From an uncultured Commensalibacter sp. (GTDB lineage: Bacteria > Pseudomonadota > Alphaproteobacteria > Acetobacterales > Acetobacteraceae), in contig CALYOP010000001.1 in NCBI GenBank assembly GCA_945266285.1, positions 310,001-374,000 of the forward strand: 64,000 nt of DNA, read 5' to 3'. The notes under the pieces were generated by a model. It worked only from the letters and a program-made list of their open reading frames with translations. It searched no databases and had not been told where the DNA came from. The first letter of the stretch is position 1; each line of letters opens with the position of its first letter. The position numbers and the translations under genes are program-made. Positions 45,902 to 54,263 of the stretch are shown in pieces.

Positions 45902-47815
45902 TCAAACCATGATAAAAGTGGAAAGAAAACCCAAAATCAATATCCACAAAAGGATTTTTTCTTTAGAAATATCCATCCTTTCGCGAAAGAATTCCTCATA
46001 GTTTAGAAAATATTGCTTACAAATTTGATAGCATTTATCTAGTTTTACACAATAATCTTTGAATTTCACAATAAAAGATAAACGCCTCAGCAACATATTT
46101 CTAAAAGCCGTTTCTCCGAAATTAAAACTGGATTGAATGAATATCGTCTTTTGATCTCGCTGCGGATTAACAGAATGACCAAATGGCAATTGATCCGATT
46201 CACCTACGTTACGAATTTTAGATAATTCGTAATAAATCCATAAAACCATTCCGTAAATTAAAATAATTGCCCAAGGAAAAAATCGAGCTTTCCCTTCAAA
46301 AGCTGTAAAAGAAAATATTGATGATTCAGGGAGCACATTATGCGTTCCTTGTTCAATCGCTGCATTCGATAAATAAAACAAAATTCCAGGAAATATAGAA
46401 ATACTTAACAGGAATATAAAACCCCCATAAATACTTAATCCAGATCGTAATAGATTTTGATCTATAGACGCATTGTCCGTATTTTTTTGGAAAACGATTT
46501 TTTTTACGGATATAATTACACTCAACCATCCTAATAACATAAGGAAAATAAGAATAGCGTCACCACCAACGAGCAACGTTATCAATAATCTCGTCATTAA
46601 CTGATGATCATTCGGGAAGGCAAAAAGAAGATGTAAATTCATCCATAATACGGTGAAACCAGCAAAAGGTGGCAAAGCAGATAATAAAAATACTAGACAT
46701 AGAAATAACCGCTTTGTTTCAATCAACCATGTTGATGGAAAATCAAATGGAAGTATTGCAATTCGTCTCTGAATCAAATTGGTCAATAAAAAAGCAGTCG
46801 AAAAGCCAATAATCTGAACGGCTATTCCTAAATACAAACCATGATAACCAAAATTCATCCATGGAACAAAGTTTTGTTTAGAAAGAATAGAAAGAATAGA
46901 AAGAATACCAATGGTTTGTGTCAGAAAACCATTTCCTAAAATAAAAAGCGAATATACTTGCTGATTGAGTTGCTGAATACTTAAACATTGCCATCCTGCC
47001 CAAATTGCACCAATCATTCCTCCAGCGATAAAGCAGACGTCCAATAGTATATCATTGCTCGCAGCCATATTTTGTAACCAAAACCGCGACAAGAGATAAA
47101 AACCTATTACCGCCATAAATACATAAACCCAGTATTCAGAATACGCTTCACGTATACCGAGTGTAATGTTTGATACGCAACGTTTGTAACCCGCGATCAA
47201 CCCTATAAAAGAGCAACAAAAAACCGCTATGGCAATAGAAATACAAAAAAGATAAAAAGAAGACGTAATCACGATTGGTGACAACCAATCCATCATTGTT
47301 AGATGACGATTATAAAATAATATAAATAAACTTCCTACACCTAACAAAGGAAGTATTGACCAAAGGAAAGCTTTATTTTCTTGATCTAAAAATCGAGACA
47401 ATAATAAAATAAAAGTACCGCTTAGCATAATAAAACAATAAAAATCTCCGGTTAAAATTATAAGTACGCTATTAACCAGCATGATTCTAAAGATACGGTC
47501 TGACGAACAACCAACTAAGGATAATGAAAATAACGTCGCACTAGAAAATAAGAAAAATAAAAATAATGCAGAAATCTGATCAAGAACAAAAAAATCTATT
47601 TTTGTAAAAGATAAAAAAGGGTAAGAAATCGATGCTGTCTTTACCTGAAAAATAAGTGCGATGAATGATAAAATTAAACCTAAAATACAACCCCAAAAAG
47701 TCAGGTATTTTAAATAAGGAACATTCTTTAGAAAATTTTTGGGGAAATATCCCAACCATTCTAAAACAAGAACAAAACAAAAAAATAGGAATGACCATAA
47801 AAGAAAAGATGACAG
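45902..47815 (-). CDS. hyfB: Antiporter-like membrane subunit (HyfB/NuoL family), divergent; probable CTG start
   Basis: First gene of the operon: a 637-residue membrane protein with about 14-16 helices in the NuoL/HyfB family. The glutamate helix (normally WELM) reads FIMLSGTFILL, and the Lys/His box of helix 7-8 is replaced (GLIAGYKRCVSNITLG), while GFYLLSRF after it is family-like. The standard start would be TTG at 47755, which has no Shine-Dalgarno and lacks helix 1. The frame runs upstream to a CTG at 47815, 7 bases behind AGGGG, adding SSFLLWSFLFFCFVLVLEW, a good first helix. Confidence 0.78.
   Translation of the reverse strand: MSSFLLWSFLFFCFVLVLEWLGYFPKNFLKNVPYLKYLTFWGCILGLILSFIALIFQVKTASISYPFLSFTKIDFFVLDQISALFLFFLFSSATLFSLSLVGCSSDRIFRIMLVNSVLIILTGDFYCFIMLSGTFILLLSRFLDQENKAFLWSILPLLGVGSLFILFYNRHLTMMDWLSPIVITSSFYLFCISIAIAVFCCSFIGLIAGYKRCVSNITLGIREAYSEYWVYVFMAVIGFYLLSRFWLQNMAASNDILLDVCFIAGGMIGAIWAGWQCLSIQQLNQQVYSLFILGNGFLTQTIGILSILSILSKQNFVPWMNFGYHGLYLGIAVQIIGFSTAFLLTNLIQRRIAILPFDFPSTWLIETKRLFLCLVFLLSALPPFAGFTVLWMNLHLLFAFPNDHQLMTRLLITLLVGGDAILIFLMLLGWLSVIISVKKIVFQKNTDNASIDQNLLRSGLSIYGGFIFLLSISIFPGILFYLSNAAIEQGTHNVLPESSIFSFTAFEGKARFFPWAIILIYGMVLWIYYELSKIRNVGESDQLPFGHSVNPQRDQKTIFIQSSFNFGETAFRNMLLRRLSFIVKFKDYCVKLDKCYQICKQYFLNYEEFFRERMDISKEKILLWILILGFLSTFIMV
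46880..46907. repeat. Threefold 9-base tandem repeat inside the hyfB-like gene
   Basis: The unit AGAAAGAAT is repeated three times on the plus strand. In the minus-strand gene it encodes the repeated tripeptide ILS (GILSILSILSKQ) in a helix. Repeat number changes would keep the frame. Confidence 0.6.
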
Positions 47816-47822
47816 CGTTTTT

Positions 47823-47829
47823 CCCCTTT
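47823..47829 (-). promoter_or_regulatory. Shine-Dalgarno for the hyf-like operon
   Basis: Minus-strand AAAGGGG lies 7 bases before the CTG at 47815. There is no equally good site before the downstream TTG at 47755. Confidence 0.55.
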
Positions 47830-47848
47830 ATGGTAGCAATAATTTAAA

Positions 47849-48736
47849 TTACAGAACAGCCAAAGGCGTTTTAATACCCGGTGGCGGAAATGCTTTATCC
47901 AGTATTTGCAAATCTTCCTTATCCAACGTAATTTCTAATGCAGCCACATTAGAACGCACATGCTGTAGATTGCTTGCTTTTGGAATAGAAACCATATTCG
48001 GCATACGCATTACCCAAGCCAATATAATCTGAGCCGGTGTCGCAGGCCCCAGAGAGGTTTCATATTTAGCCGCAACTTTTGCCAAAACGGGATGGCGCAA
48101 CATTGCTCCGGCCTGTCCCAAAGGTGAATAAGCCATCGTCAAAATTTTTTGAGATTGATTTAACGCTAGCAAATCATATTCAATGCCACGATACTCAGGA
48201 TTATAAAGTATCTGATTAGCATAACATGTACTGGTCGTTACGACCTTTTGCATAGATTTAATATCATCCGTATCGAAATTAGAAACACCCCATTTTCTAA
48301 TCAAACCTTCATCTTGCAGACGCATAAAGGCTTCGATCGTCTCACTAATGGGCGTTGATCCAGGCCAGTGCAATAAATATAAATCAATATAATCTGTTTT
48401 TAAACGTTGCAAAGAAGCTCTACAACTTTCTGCTACACCACGACGTGTTGCATGACTAGGAAGTACTTTGGTTACCAGAAAGACTTCATCACGCCTACCT
48501 TTAATTGCTTCACCGACCAAACGCTCAGATGCCCCATTTCCATACATCTCAGCCGTATCGATAACTTGTAATCCTAAATCTAAGCCACAACGCAAACTAG
48601 CAATTTCTTCGGATCGGCGGGCCAGATTATCTCCCATCGCCCACGTACCTTGTCCCAAAATACAAACTGCATTGCCATCTGGAGCATGAACGAGACGACG
48701 CGCAGTTATTTCACGTAGTCCTTCTGTACCACTCAT
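47849..48736 (-). CDS. Aldo/keto reductase
   Basis: 295-residue NADPH-type aldo/keto reductase with a TIM barrel. The catalytic tetrad is visible: Asp and Tyr in VIDTAEMYGNGASE, Lys in FLVTKVLPSH and His in DLYLLHWPG. The C-terminal cofactor motif is VSIPKASNLQHVRSN. AGGA lies just before the ATG. It is the gene upstream of the hyf-like operon in the same direction but 33 bases away from the proposed hyfB start, so coexpression is possible. The substrate is unknown. Confidence 0.93.
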   Translation of the reverse strand: MSGTEGLREITARRLVHAPDGNAVCILGQGTWAMGDNLARRSEEIASLRCGLDLGLQVIDTAEMYGNGASERLVGEAIKGRRDEVFLVTKVLPSHATRRGVAESCRASLQRLKTDYIDLYLLHWPGSTPISETIEAFMRLQDEGLIRKWGVSNFDTDDIKSMQKVVTTSTCYANQILYNPEYRGIEYDLLALNQSQKILTMAYSPLGQAGAMLRHPVLAKVAAKYETSLGPATPAQIILAWVMRMPNMVSIPKASNLQHVRSNVAALEITLDKEDLQILDKAFPPPGIKTPLAVL

Positions 48737-48825
48737 TTTCTTTTCCTACAAAATTCTGTTTTCGCCATTATTTTTCTTATATTTACCAGATTTAAAGCGA
48801 TTATAAATTCAAATATAAGAATGTA

Positions 48826-49782
48826 TCATCCTATTTCCGAGGTATGATAATCTTCTATTAAATACAATGGGCGTTGTTTGGTTTCATTGAAAATACGTCC
48901 AAGATATTCCCCAATCACACCCATGGTCATCAATTGCACCCCTCCTAAAAAAAGAATTACAGTCATCAAGCTTGGATAACCATGCACTGGATTTCCATAA
49001 ACAAGGGTGCGAAATATAATAATACCTCCATAAAAGAGCGAAAACAACGCAACAACAAGTCCAATATACGTAGCCATACGTAAAGGTAAAACCGTAAAGG
49101 AAGTAATTCCTTCCAAAGCAAAATTCCATAAACTCCAATAAGAAAAGCTACTTTTCCCACCTATCCGAGGCGCCCGATCATATAAAACAGCTTCTGAAGG
49201 AAAGCCAATCCAAGCAAATAACCCCTTCATAAAGCGGTGATGTTCCCTTAATTGCAACAAAGCATTAAGCGCACGTCTACTCAAAAAGCGAAAATCACCT
49301 GTATCGGGTGGCAAAACAACTTTCCCACCAATTTTCTGCATTAATTTGTAAAATCCATGTGCTGTAGCACGTTTTAACCAACTTTCCCCAAGTCTTTCAC
49401 GGCGCATTGCATAAACGATATCTACTTTTTTCTCATTCCATGTTTCAATTAACTTTAAAATTACTTCTGGCGGATCCTGTAAATCGGCATCAATGATAAT
49501 AACGCCTTCTATGCAACGGGCATGATCTAACCCTGCAGTCATAGCGATCTCTTTACCAAAATTTCTTGATAAGTTGAGAAAAGCAATATGTTGATCCTGC
49601 TTTGCCAATGTCTTGATTATTGATAGGGTTTGATCTTTAGAACCGTCATTAACATATACAACCTCCCATGATCGACCTATCTGATTCATAACCGCTTTAA
49701 GTCGTTCATGAAAAACAGGAATTACTTCACTTTCATTATAACAGGGAACAATAACACTATAATCTGGTTTTAATGCCTCCAC
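48826..49782 (-). CDS. GT2 glycosyltransferase, DPM1/GtrB-like with two C-terminal membrane helices
   Basis: 318-residue membrane GT2 enzyme. N-terminal GT-A domain YSVIVPCYNESEVIPVFHERL with DADLQDPPE as the metal motif; C-terminal helices (about 230-255 and 268-290) flanking a short loop. This class links a sugar to undecaprenyl phosphate (GtrB, ArnC, YkcC types). It may pair with the GtrA protein at 4.7 kb, though the two are far apart. GTG start follows GGAG by 11 bases; GTG lies 6 bases after the holC stop. Confidence 0.9.
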   Translation of the reverse strand: MEALKPDYSVIVPCYNESEVIPVFHERLKAVMNQIGRSWEVVYVNDGSKDQTLSIIKTLAKQDQHIAFLNLSRNFGKEIAMTAGLDHARCIEGVIIIDADLQDPPEVILKLIETWNEKKVDIVYAMRRERLGESWLKRATAHGFYKLMQKIGGKVVLPPDTGDFRFLSRRALNALLQLREHHRFMKGLFAWIGFPSEAVLYDRAPRIGGKSSFSYWSLWNFALEGITSFTVLPLRMATYIGLVVALFSLFYGGIIIFRTLVYGNPVHGYPSLMTVILFLGGVQLMTMGVIGEYLGRIFNETKQRPLYLIEDYHTSEIG

Positions 49783-49788
49783 GATTCA

Positions 49789-50250
49789 TTATACTCCTTG
49801 TTCCCATCCATGATCGCCCTGTTTCCAATAAGTCAATTGATGCCCTTCTTCCTTTAAATTGCGCCATCGTTGACGTGCAGCTTTCACTGCTTCTGGATCA
49901 TTGCCATCAAATAAATCAAAAACTCTTTTAAACTGCTCTATTTGAAAAACGTTCTGTCCCCCTACCAAAAACAAAAATGCTGCTTGGTTGGGGTTTTCCT
50001 CAAAAACCGTTAACCAAATTGGTTGCCATTCAGGAAAATCATCCTGTTTCCCTGAATAATGACAACCATGGGGTAACCAGATCGGCTGTATTACTTTCCA
50101 TAAAGCTTCAGTGATTTCACTTAATTGATTATCATTTTTGCACAGAACGAGCCCTCGCTCTTTTGTCTGTAGACTACGCGATAAAAGCGTAGGCAAAGCC
50201 TGACATAAGCCAGACTTTGTTAGATGATAGAAACCAATTGAAGCAGCCAT
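49789..50250 (-). CDS. holC: DNA polymerase III subunit chi
   Basis: 153-residue HolC, which links the clamp loader to SSB in the replisome. Family features: IGFYHLTKSGLCQALPTLL at the N-terminus, RGLVLCKNDNQLSEITEALW, LPHG and a C-terminal FDGNDPEAVKAARQRWRNLK helix. It lies 12 bases after pepA in the same direction; the pepA-holC order is common in Alphaproteobacteria. Confidence 0.92.
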   Translation of the reverse strand: MAASIGFYHLTKSGLCQALPTLLSRSLQTKERGLVLCKNDNQLSEITEALWKVIQPIWLPHGCHYSGKQDDFPEWQPIWLTVFEENPNQAAFLFLVGGQNVFQIEQFKRVFDLFDGNDPEAVKAARQRWRNLKEEGHQLTYWKQGDHGWEQGV

Positions 50251-50262
50251 TAGAATCGAATA

Positions 50263-51744
50263 TTACGCTTCGTAATAATCCTCAACAAACTGATTAAGAA
50301 GACAAACTCCAAAAGCTGTCCCTCCTTTTGGAGAACAATGACGTGCTTTGGCAGTATATGCAGTACCAGCGATGTCAAGATGTGCCCAAGGCGTATTATT
50401 TACAAAACGTTGTAAAAATTGGGCTGCTGTGATTGAACCACCATCACGGCCACCGATATTTTTCATATCAGCAATGCTAGAATCTAACGCCTTATCATAG
50501 GCAGCACTCAATGGCATACGCCATAAGAGTTCATTCACTCCTTGACCCGTTTTAACGAGATGCGCAGCAAGTTCATCATTATTAGAAAATAATCCCGCAT
50601 GTTCGTGCCCTAATGCAACAACAATTGCACCGGTTAACGTTGCTAGATTAACCATAAAACGTGGTTTAAAGCGATCTTGTGTATACCAGAGAATATCGGC
50701 CAATACCAATCGGCCCTCAGCATCTGTATTTAAGACTTCAATCGTCTGTCCTGAAGCAGAGCGAACAATATCACCCGGACGTTGTGCATTACCGGACACC
50801 ATATTCTCAACCAGACCCACGACACCAACAACATTAACCTTGGCTTTGCGCTTTGCCAAAACACTCATTAAACCGACAACTGTTGCAGCACCAGCCATAT
50901 CGGTTTTCATTTCATCCATCCCCGCAGCAGGTTTTAATGAAATCCCACCGGAATCAAAAGTCACCCCTTTACCCAGAAAAGCCAAAGGTGCTTCATGATC
51001 ATCAGGGTTACCATTCCAACGTATAATCACGGTTCGCGCTTCTGCATTACTACCTTGAGCAACACCCAACAAAGCCCCGAAACCTAGTTCCTGCATTTTA
51101 CTCCGATCCAGAACTTCGATCGTTAACCCTAAAGATTGTAATTTCTGAATACGCTCTGCAAAAACGGGTGGTGTCAATATATTTGCCGGTTCATTTACCA
51201 GATTTCTTGTCAAATATATTCCTTCCGCAACAGCGGATAGTTTTTGCCAATCATTTTTTGCCAAATTAGGATTAGGAACAAAAAAGTTAATTTTTTGTAA
51301 TTTCTTATGTTTCCGTTTTTTCTCAGCGTCGGTCTGATACAAATCAAAATGATAATTGCTCAATACCGCACCCAATGCGATCTGCCCTGCAAATTCACTT
51401 AGCGATTGATCTAAAACGAAATCTAGTTGAGTGGTTTTATTTCTTAAAACACCCGCGGCAATACCACCGGCCTGTTTTGCCAAAGCTTGATTAAAATCAC
51501 CATGTTCTCCAAGCCCAATAAGCACAATATGAGAAAAAGCGTTACTGGGGGTAAGAAGAACGCAAGTATCGCCAAATTTCCCATTAAATTGTTCTGCAGC
51601 AATTGCTCGGGTTAAAGCCCCATTAACAGCCTGATCAATCTTATCGAATAATTCTGTTTTAACTTGTTCCTTAAAAGAAAAGAGAACAATTTCTCCTGCT
51701 GAAGGCAAATGTAATTCGGAAAAACTAACTTCTGGTAAAGACAT
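50263..51744 (-). CDS. pepA: Leucyl aminopeptidase (M17 family)
   Basis: Di-metal cytosolic aminopeptidase that removes N-terminal residues, 493 residues. The signature NTDAEGRLVLADIL and the metal-ligand segments GKGVTFDSGGISLKP and DMAGAATVVG are intact. Start ATG at 51744, 6 bases after GAGGA; an in-frame ATG at 51786 has no Shine-Dalgarno. Upstream of holC in one unit. Confidence 0.96.
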   Translation of the reverse strand: MSLPEVSFSELHLPSAGEIVLFSFKEQVKTELFDKIDQAVNGALTRAIAAEQFNGKFGDTCVLLTPSNAFSHIVLIGLGEHGDFNQALAKQAGGIAAGVLRNKTTQLDFVLDQSLSEFAGQIALGAVLSNYHFDLYQTDAEKKRKHKKLQKINFFVPNPNLAKNDWQKLSAVAEGIYLTRNLVNEPANILTPPVFAERIQKLQSLGLTIEVLDRSKMQELGFGALLGVAQGSNAEARTVIIRWNGNPDDHEAPLAFLGKGVTFDSGGISLKPAAGMDEMKTDMAGAATVVGLMSVLAKRKAKVNVVGVVGLVENMVSGNAQRPGDIVRSASGQTIEVLNTDAEGRLVLADILWYTQDRFKPRFMVNLATLTGAIVVALGHEHAGLFSNNDELAAHLVKTGQGVNELLWRMPLSAAYDKALDSSIADMKNIGGRDGGSITAAQFLQRFVNNTPWAHLDIAGTAYTAKARHCSPKGGTAFGVCLLNQFVEDYYEA

Positions 51745-51935
51745 AAATTTCCTCAACTGATCAAACGAGAACGCTATCGGGCTCATTAAAGATTTTACAA
51801 CAATTTATATGACATATAGGGATAGATACTATATTACATAAATTCCATTACAAGCAACGCTATTGTTTATCTTAATTTGCAGTAGATCTAATATAATAAT
51901 TTTTTGTTGAGCAATATATTAACGAGTTTAAACCA

Positions 51936-52736
51936 ATGAGCACATTATCCGACATGGATTTACTGGATCTAGCTGGCAATCTGGCTAATGATGCTGCTGC
52001 TTTGATTAATACTATTCGTGCCAGAGGCTTCACCGTTCAGAAAAAGACTGATGCCACACCTGTTACTGAAGCGGATAAATCTTCTGAATTATTAATTCTC
52101 AAAGAATTACGAAAACGCACACCTTCGATCCCCGTTGTTGCTGAAGAAGAATATTCATCAGGCTATAATCCTATTGTTCATTCTGAATTCTGGTTGGTTG
52201 ATCCATTAGATGGAACCCGTGAATTTGCCCGAGGCAGTGATAATTTTACTGTCAATATTGGTCTGATCCGCAATCATAAACCTGTACTCGGTGCGGTTGT
52301 CCTCCCCGCCTATCAGCAACTCTATCTCGGCATTGTAGGTCAAGGTGCATGGCGCATTGATAAACAAGGGAAAGAAGCCATTCACGTTGCGCCACCACCA
52401 ACCAAAGGATGGCGCGTAATGGGATCACATCACTATGCCACAGATCCGAATCTTCAAGCTTTTTTGAAACACTTTCCTATAATGTCTGTCAAAAATATTG
52501 GCTCCGCTGTTAAAATTGTCCGTATTGCCGAAGGTTCTGCAGATTTACATCCGCGTTTTAATCGAACCATGGAATGGGATACCGCAGCACCCCAAGCAAT
52601 ATTAGAAGCTGCGGGGGGGACATTATGCACATTAGATGGTCAGGTTTTATCTTATGGTAAAGCAGGATGGGAAAACCCTTCCTTTGTTTGTGCAAGTCAT
52701 CCCATCAACGATTATTTAGATAAAATCACTTTATAA
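51936..52736 (+). CDS. cysQ: 3'(2'),5'-bisphosphate nucleotidase CysQ
   Basis: Inositol-monophosphatase-fold phosphatase that hydrolyses PAP from sulfate assimilation, 266 residues. Metal motifs: Glu in VVAEEEYSSG, then WLVDPLDGTREFARG, and the C-terminal WDTAAPQAILEAAGG. Inositol monophosphatase is the alternative; the GTREFARG wording favours CysQ. No cys genes adjoin; the next gene follows after 6 bases. Confidence 0.9.
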   Translation: MSTLSDMDLLDLAGNLANDAAALINTIRARGFTVQKKTDATPVTEADKSSELLILKELRKRTPSIPVVAEEEYSSGYNPIVHSEFWLVDPLDGTREFARGSDNFTVNIGLIRNHKPVLGAVVLPAYQQLYLGIVGQGAWRIDKQGKEAIHVAPPPTKGWRVMGSHHYATDPNLQAFLKHFPIMSVKNIGSAVKIVRIAEGSADLHPRFNRTMEWDTAAPQAILEAAGGTLCTLDGQVLSYGKAGWENPSFVCASHPINDYLDKITL

Positions 52737-52742
52737 ATTTGC

Positions 52743-53714
52743 ATGACCCTAATTTTCTCAAATATTGATTCTGAACTTGAAAAAGCAGCAATTCTGTTAC
52801 GTGAGGGGAAACTCGTCGCTTTTGGTACGGAAACCGTTTACGGCCTTGGTGCCGATGCAACAAACGCACAAGCAGTTCAGCGTATTTATCAAGCTAAAGG
52901 CCGTCCAAATTACAATCCACTCATCATTCATTTTGCAGAAATAGAAGATGTATTTAAACATGTTCAGAAAACTGAACTTGCTTTTCAATTGGCTAATCAC
53001 TTCTGGCCTGGCCCTTTAACCCTTATTTTACAAAAACGCGCTGAAAGCCCAGTTTGCTCGATAGCAACAGCAGGATTATCAACAATGGCTGTGCGTATTC
53101 CAGCGGTAACTGAAGCACGCAAAATTATTGCACTTAGTCAAAAACCAATTGCTGCTCCATCGGCTAATCCGTCTGGAAAAGTAAGTCCATCCACAGCTCA
53201 ACATGTTATTGAGGGACTTAATGGAAAAATTGATGCCATTATTGATTCTGGCCCCTGTAAAGTCGGAGTAGAAAGTACAATTCTTGATATTAGCGGCGCT
53301 GTTCCCTGTCTGTTGCGTCCCGGTGGTTTATCAATAGAGGATTTACGTCCATATTGTGGGAAAATCGAAAGTCATTCACCCATTAATAATGCAACTATTC
53401 GTTCCCCTGGTCAGCTAAGTTCACATTATGCACCATCATTGCCGATTCGACTGAATTGTCATGAAGTTTTTGATGATGAAGCACTTTTGGCTTTTGGACG
53501 ATCCTCCTTACAAGCGAAACTTTCTCGTAATTTAAGTTTTTCCGGTGATTTAAATGAAGCAGCACAAAATTTATTTGCAACATTGCGTTTTCTGGATAGC
53601 GAAGGAAGACGTATCGGTTTAAAAAGAATTGCGGTCATGCCCATTCCTGATACTGGAATTGGTTTGGCTATTTGTGATCGACTTCAACGTGCAGCTGCAC
53701 CTCGACCTCTTTAA
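52743..53714 (+). CDS. L-threonylcarbamoyladenylate synthase (Sua5-type)
   Basis: Makes threonylcarbamoyl-AMP for the t6A modification of ANN-decoding tRNAs; 323 residues. N-terminal YrdC domain (GTETVYGLGADATN, KGRPNYNPLIIHF, APSANPSGKVSPST) and the Sua5 linker plus C-terminal domain beginning RSPGQLSSHYAP. The longer Sua5 architecture, rather than TsaC alone, is clear from the length. Directly after cysQ and directly before the next gene (TAAATG). Confidence 0.94.
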   Translation: MTLIFSNIDSELEKAAILLREGKLVAFGTETVYGLGADATNAQAVQRIYQAKGRPNYNPLIIHFAEIEDVFKHVQKTELAFQLANHFWPGPLTLILQKRAESPVCSIATAGLSTMAVRIPAVTEARKIIALSQKPIAAPSANPSGKVSPSTAQHVIEGLNGKIDAIIDSGPCKVGVESTILDISGAVPCLLRPGGLSIEDLRPYCGKIESHSPINNATIRSPGQLSSHYAPSLPIRLNCHEVFDDEALLAFGRSSLQAKLSRNLSFSGDLNEAAQNLFATLRFLDSEGRRIGLKRIAVMPIPDTGIGLAICDRLQRAAAPRPL

Positions 53715-54248
53715 ATGTTAATGAATCAAAAACCTGACCCAAAAGAACTTAAAGTCCTATCTGATATTCTAGCACTGGTTTTGGAAGATCAACCCGGTCA
53801 ATCCATGAATGCCCTTGAAGCCATCAAAAAACGGGCCAAAAAAAATGCCATTACCGGTGGTGCACTTAAAAACCTATTTAATGCTATAGCACCTAATCCT
53901 CCTAAACCAACGGTTAGTCGGGCCAAATCTCAACCTATTGATGGGAATGAAATTCTTAAGGCACGTGCACGAATTTCTCAACTAACACAAAGCATTAATC
54001 AACTGGATACCGATCTCCGCAATGCACGAAAACAAAATGAAGCATTACGGGCAGAATTAATTCTCACTCAGCAAGCAAGATCGGAGATGCAATCGGCTTT
54101 GTATCTGGCAGAAACAAAAACCCCTTTTCGTACCATCATAACTTTGGTTTCATTCACTTGTGGTCTTTTAATTGGGATTGCTGGAACTGTTTTAGTTCAC
54201 TCATTGAATGCAACCCCAAAGGTCGATAATTCTCTTTTCTTACGTTGA
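53715..54248 (+). CDS. Coiled-coil protein with C-terminal membrane helix, unknown function
   Basis: Unrecognised 177-residue protein. An N-terminal helical segment (about 8-65) contains the repeated basic stretch AIKKRAKKNAITGGALKNLF. Residues about 80-130 look like a coiled coil (RISQLTQSINQLDTDLRNARKQNEALRAELILTQQ). One transmembrane helix is at about 143-166 (IITLVSFTCGLLIGIAGTVLV). The start abuts the preceding stop, so it is in the cysQ-Sua5 operon. No function can be assigned. Confidence 0.75.
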   Translation: MLMNQKPDPKELKVLSDILALVLEDQPGQSMNALEAIKKRAKKNAITGGALKNLFNAIAPNPPKPTVSRAKSQPIDGNEILKARARISQLTQSINQLDTDLRNARKQNEALRAELILTQQARSEMQSALYLAETKTPFRTIITLVSFTCGLLIGIAGTVLVHSLNATPKVDNSLFLR

Positions 54249-54263
54249 TGGATTGAACGAACT

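Noticed and set aside
41065-47815. Annotating the hyf-like operon as a working NiFe hydrogenase or formate hydrogenlyase
   Set aside because: The large subunit lacks all four Ni-Fe ligand cysteines and no maturation (hyp) genes or formate dehydrogenase are in the window.
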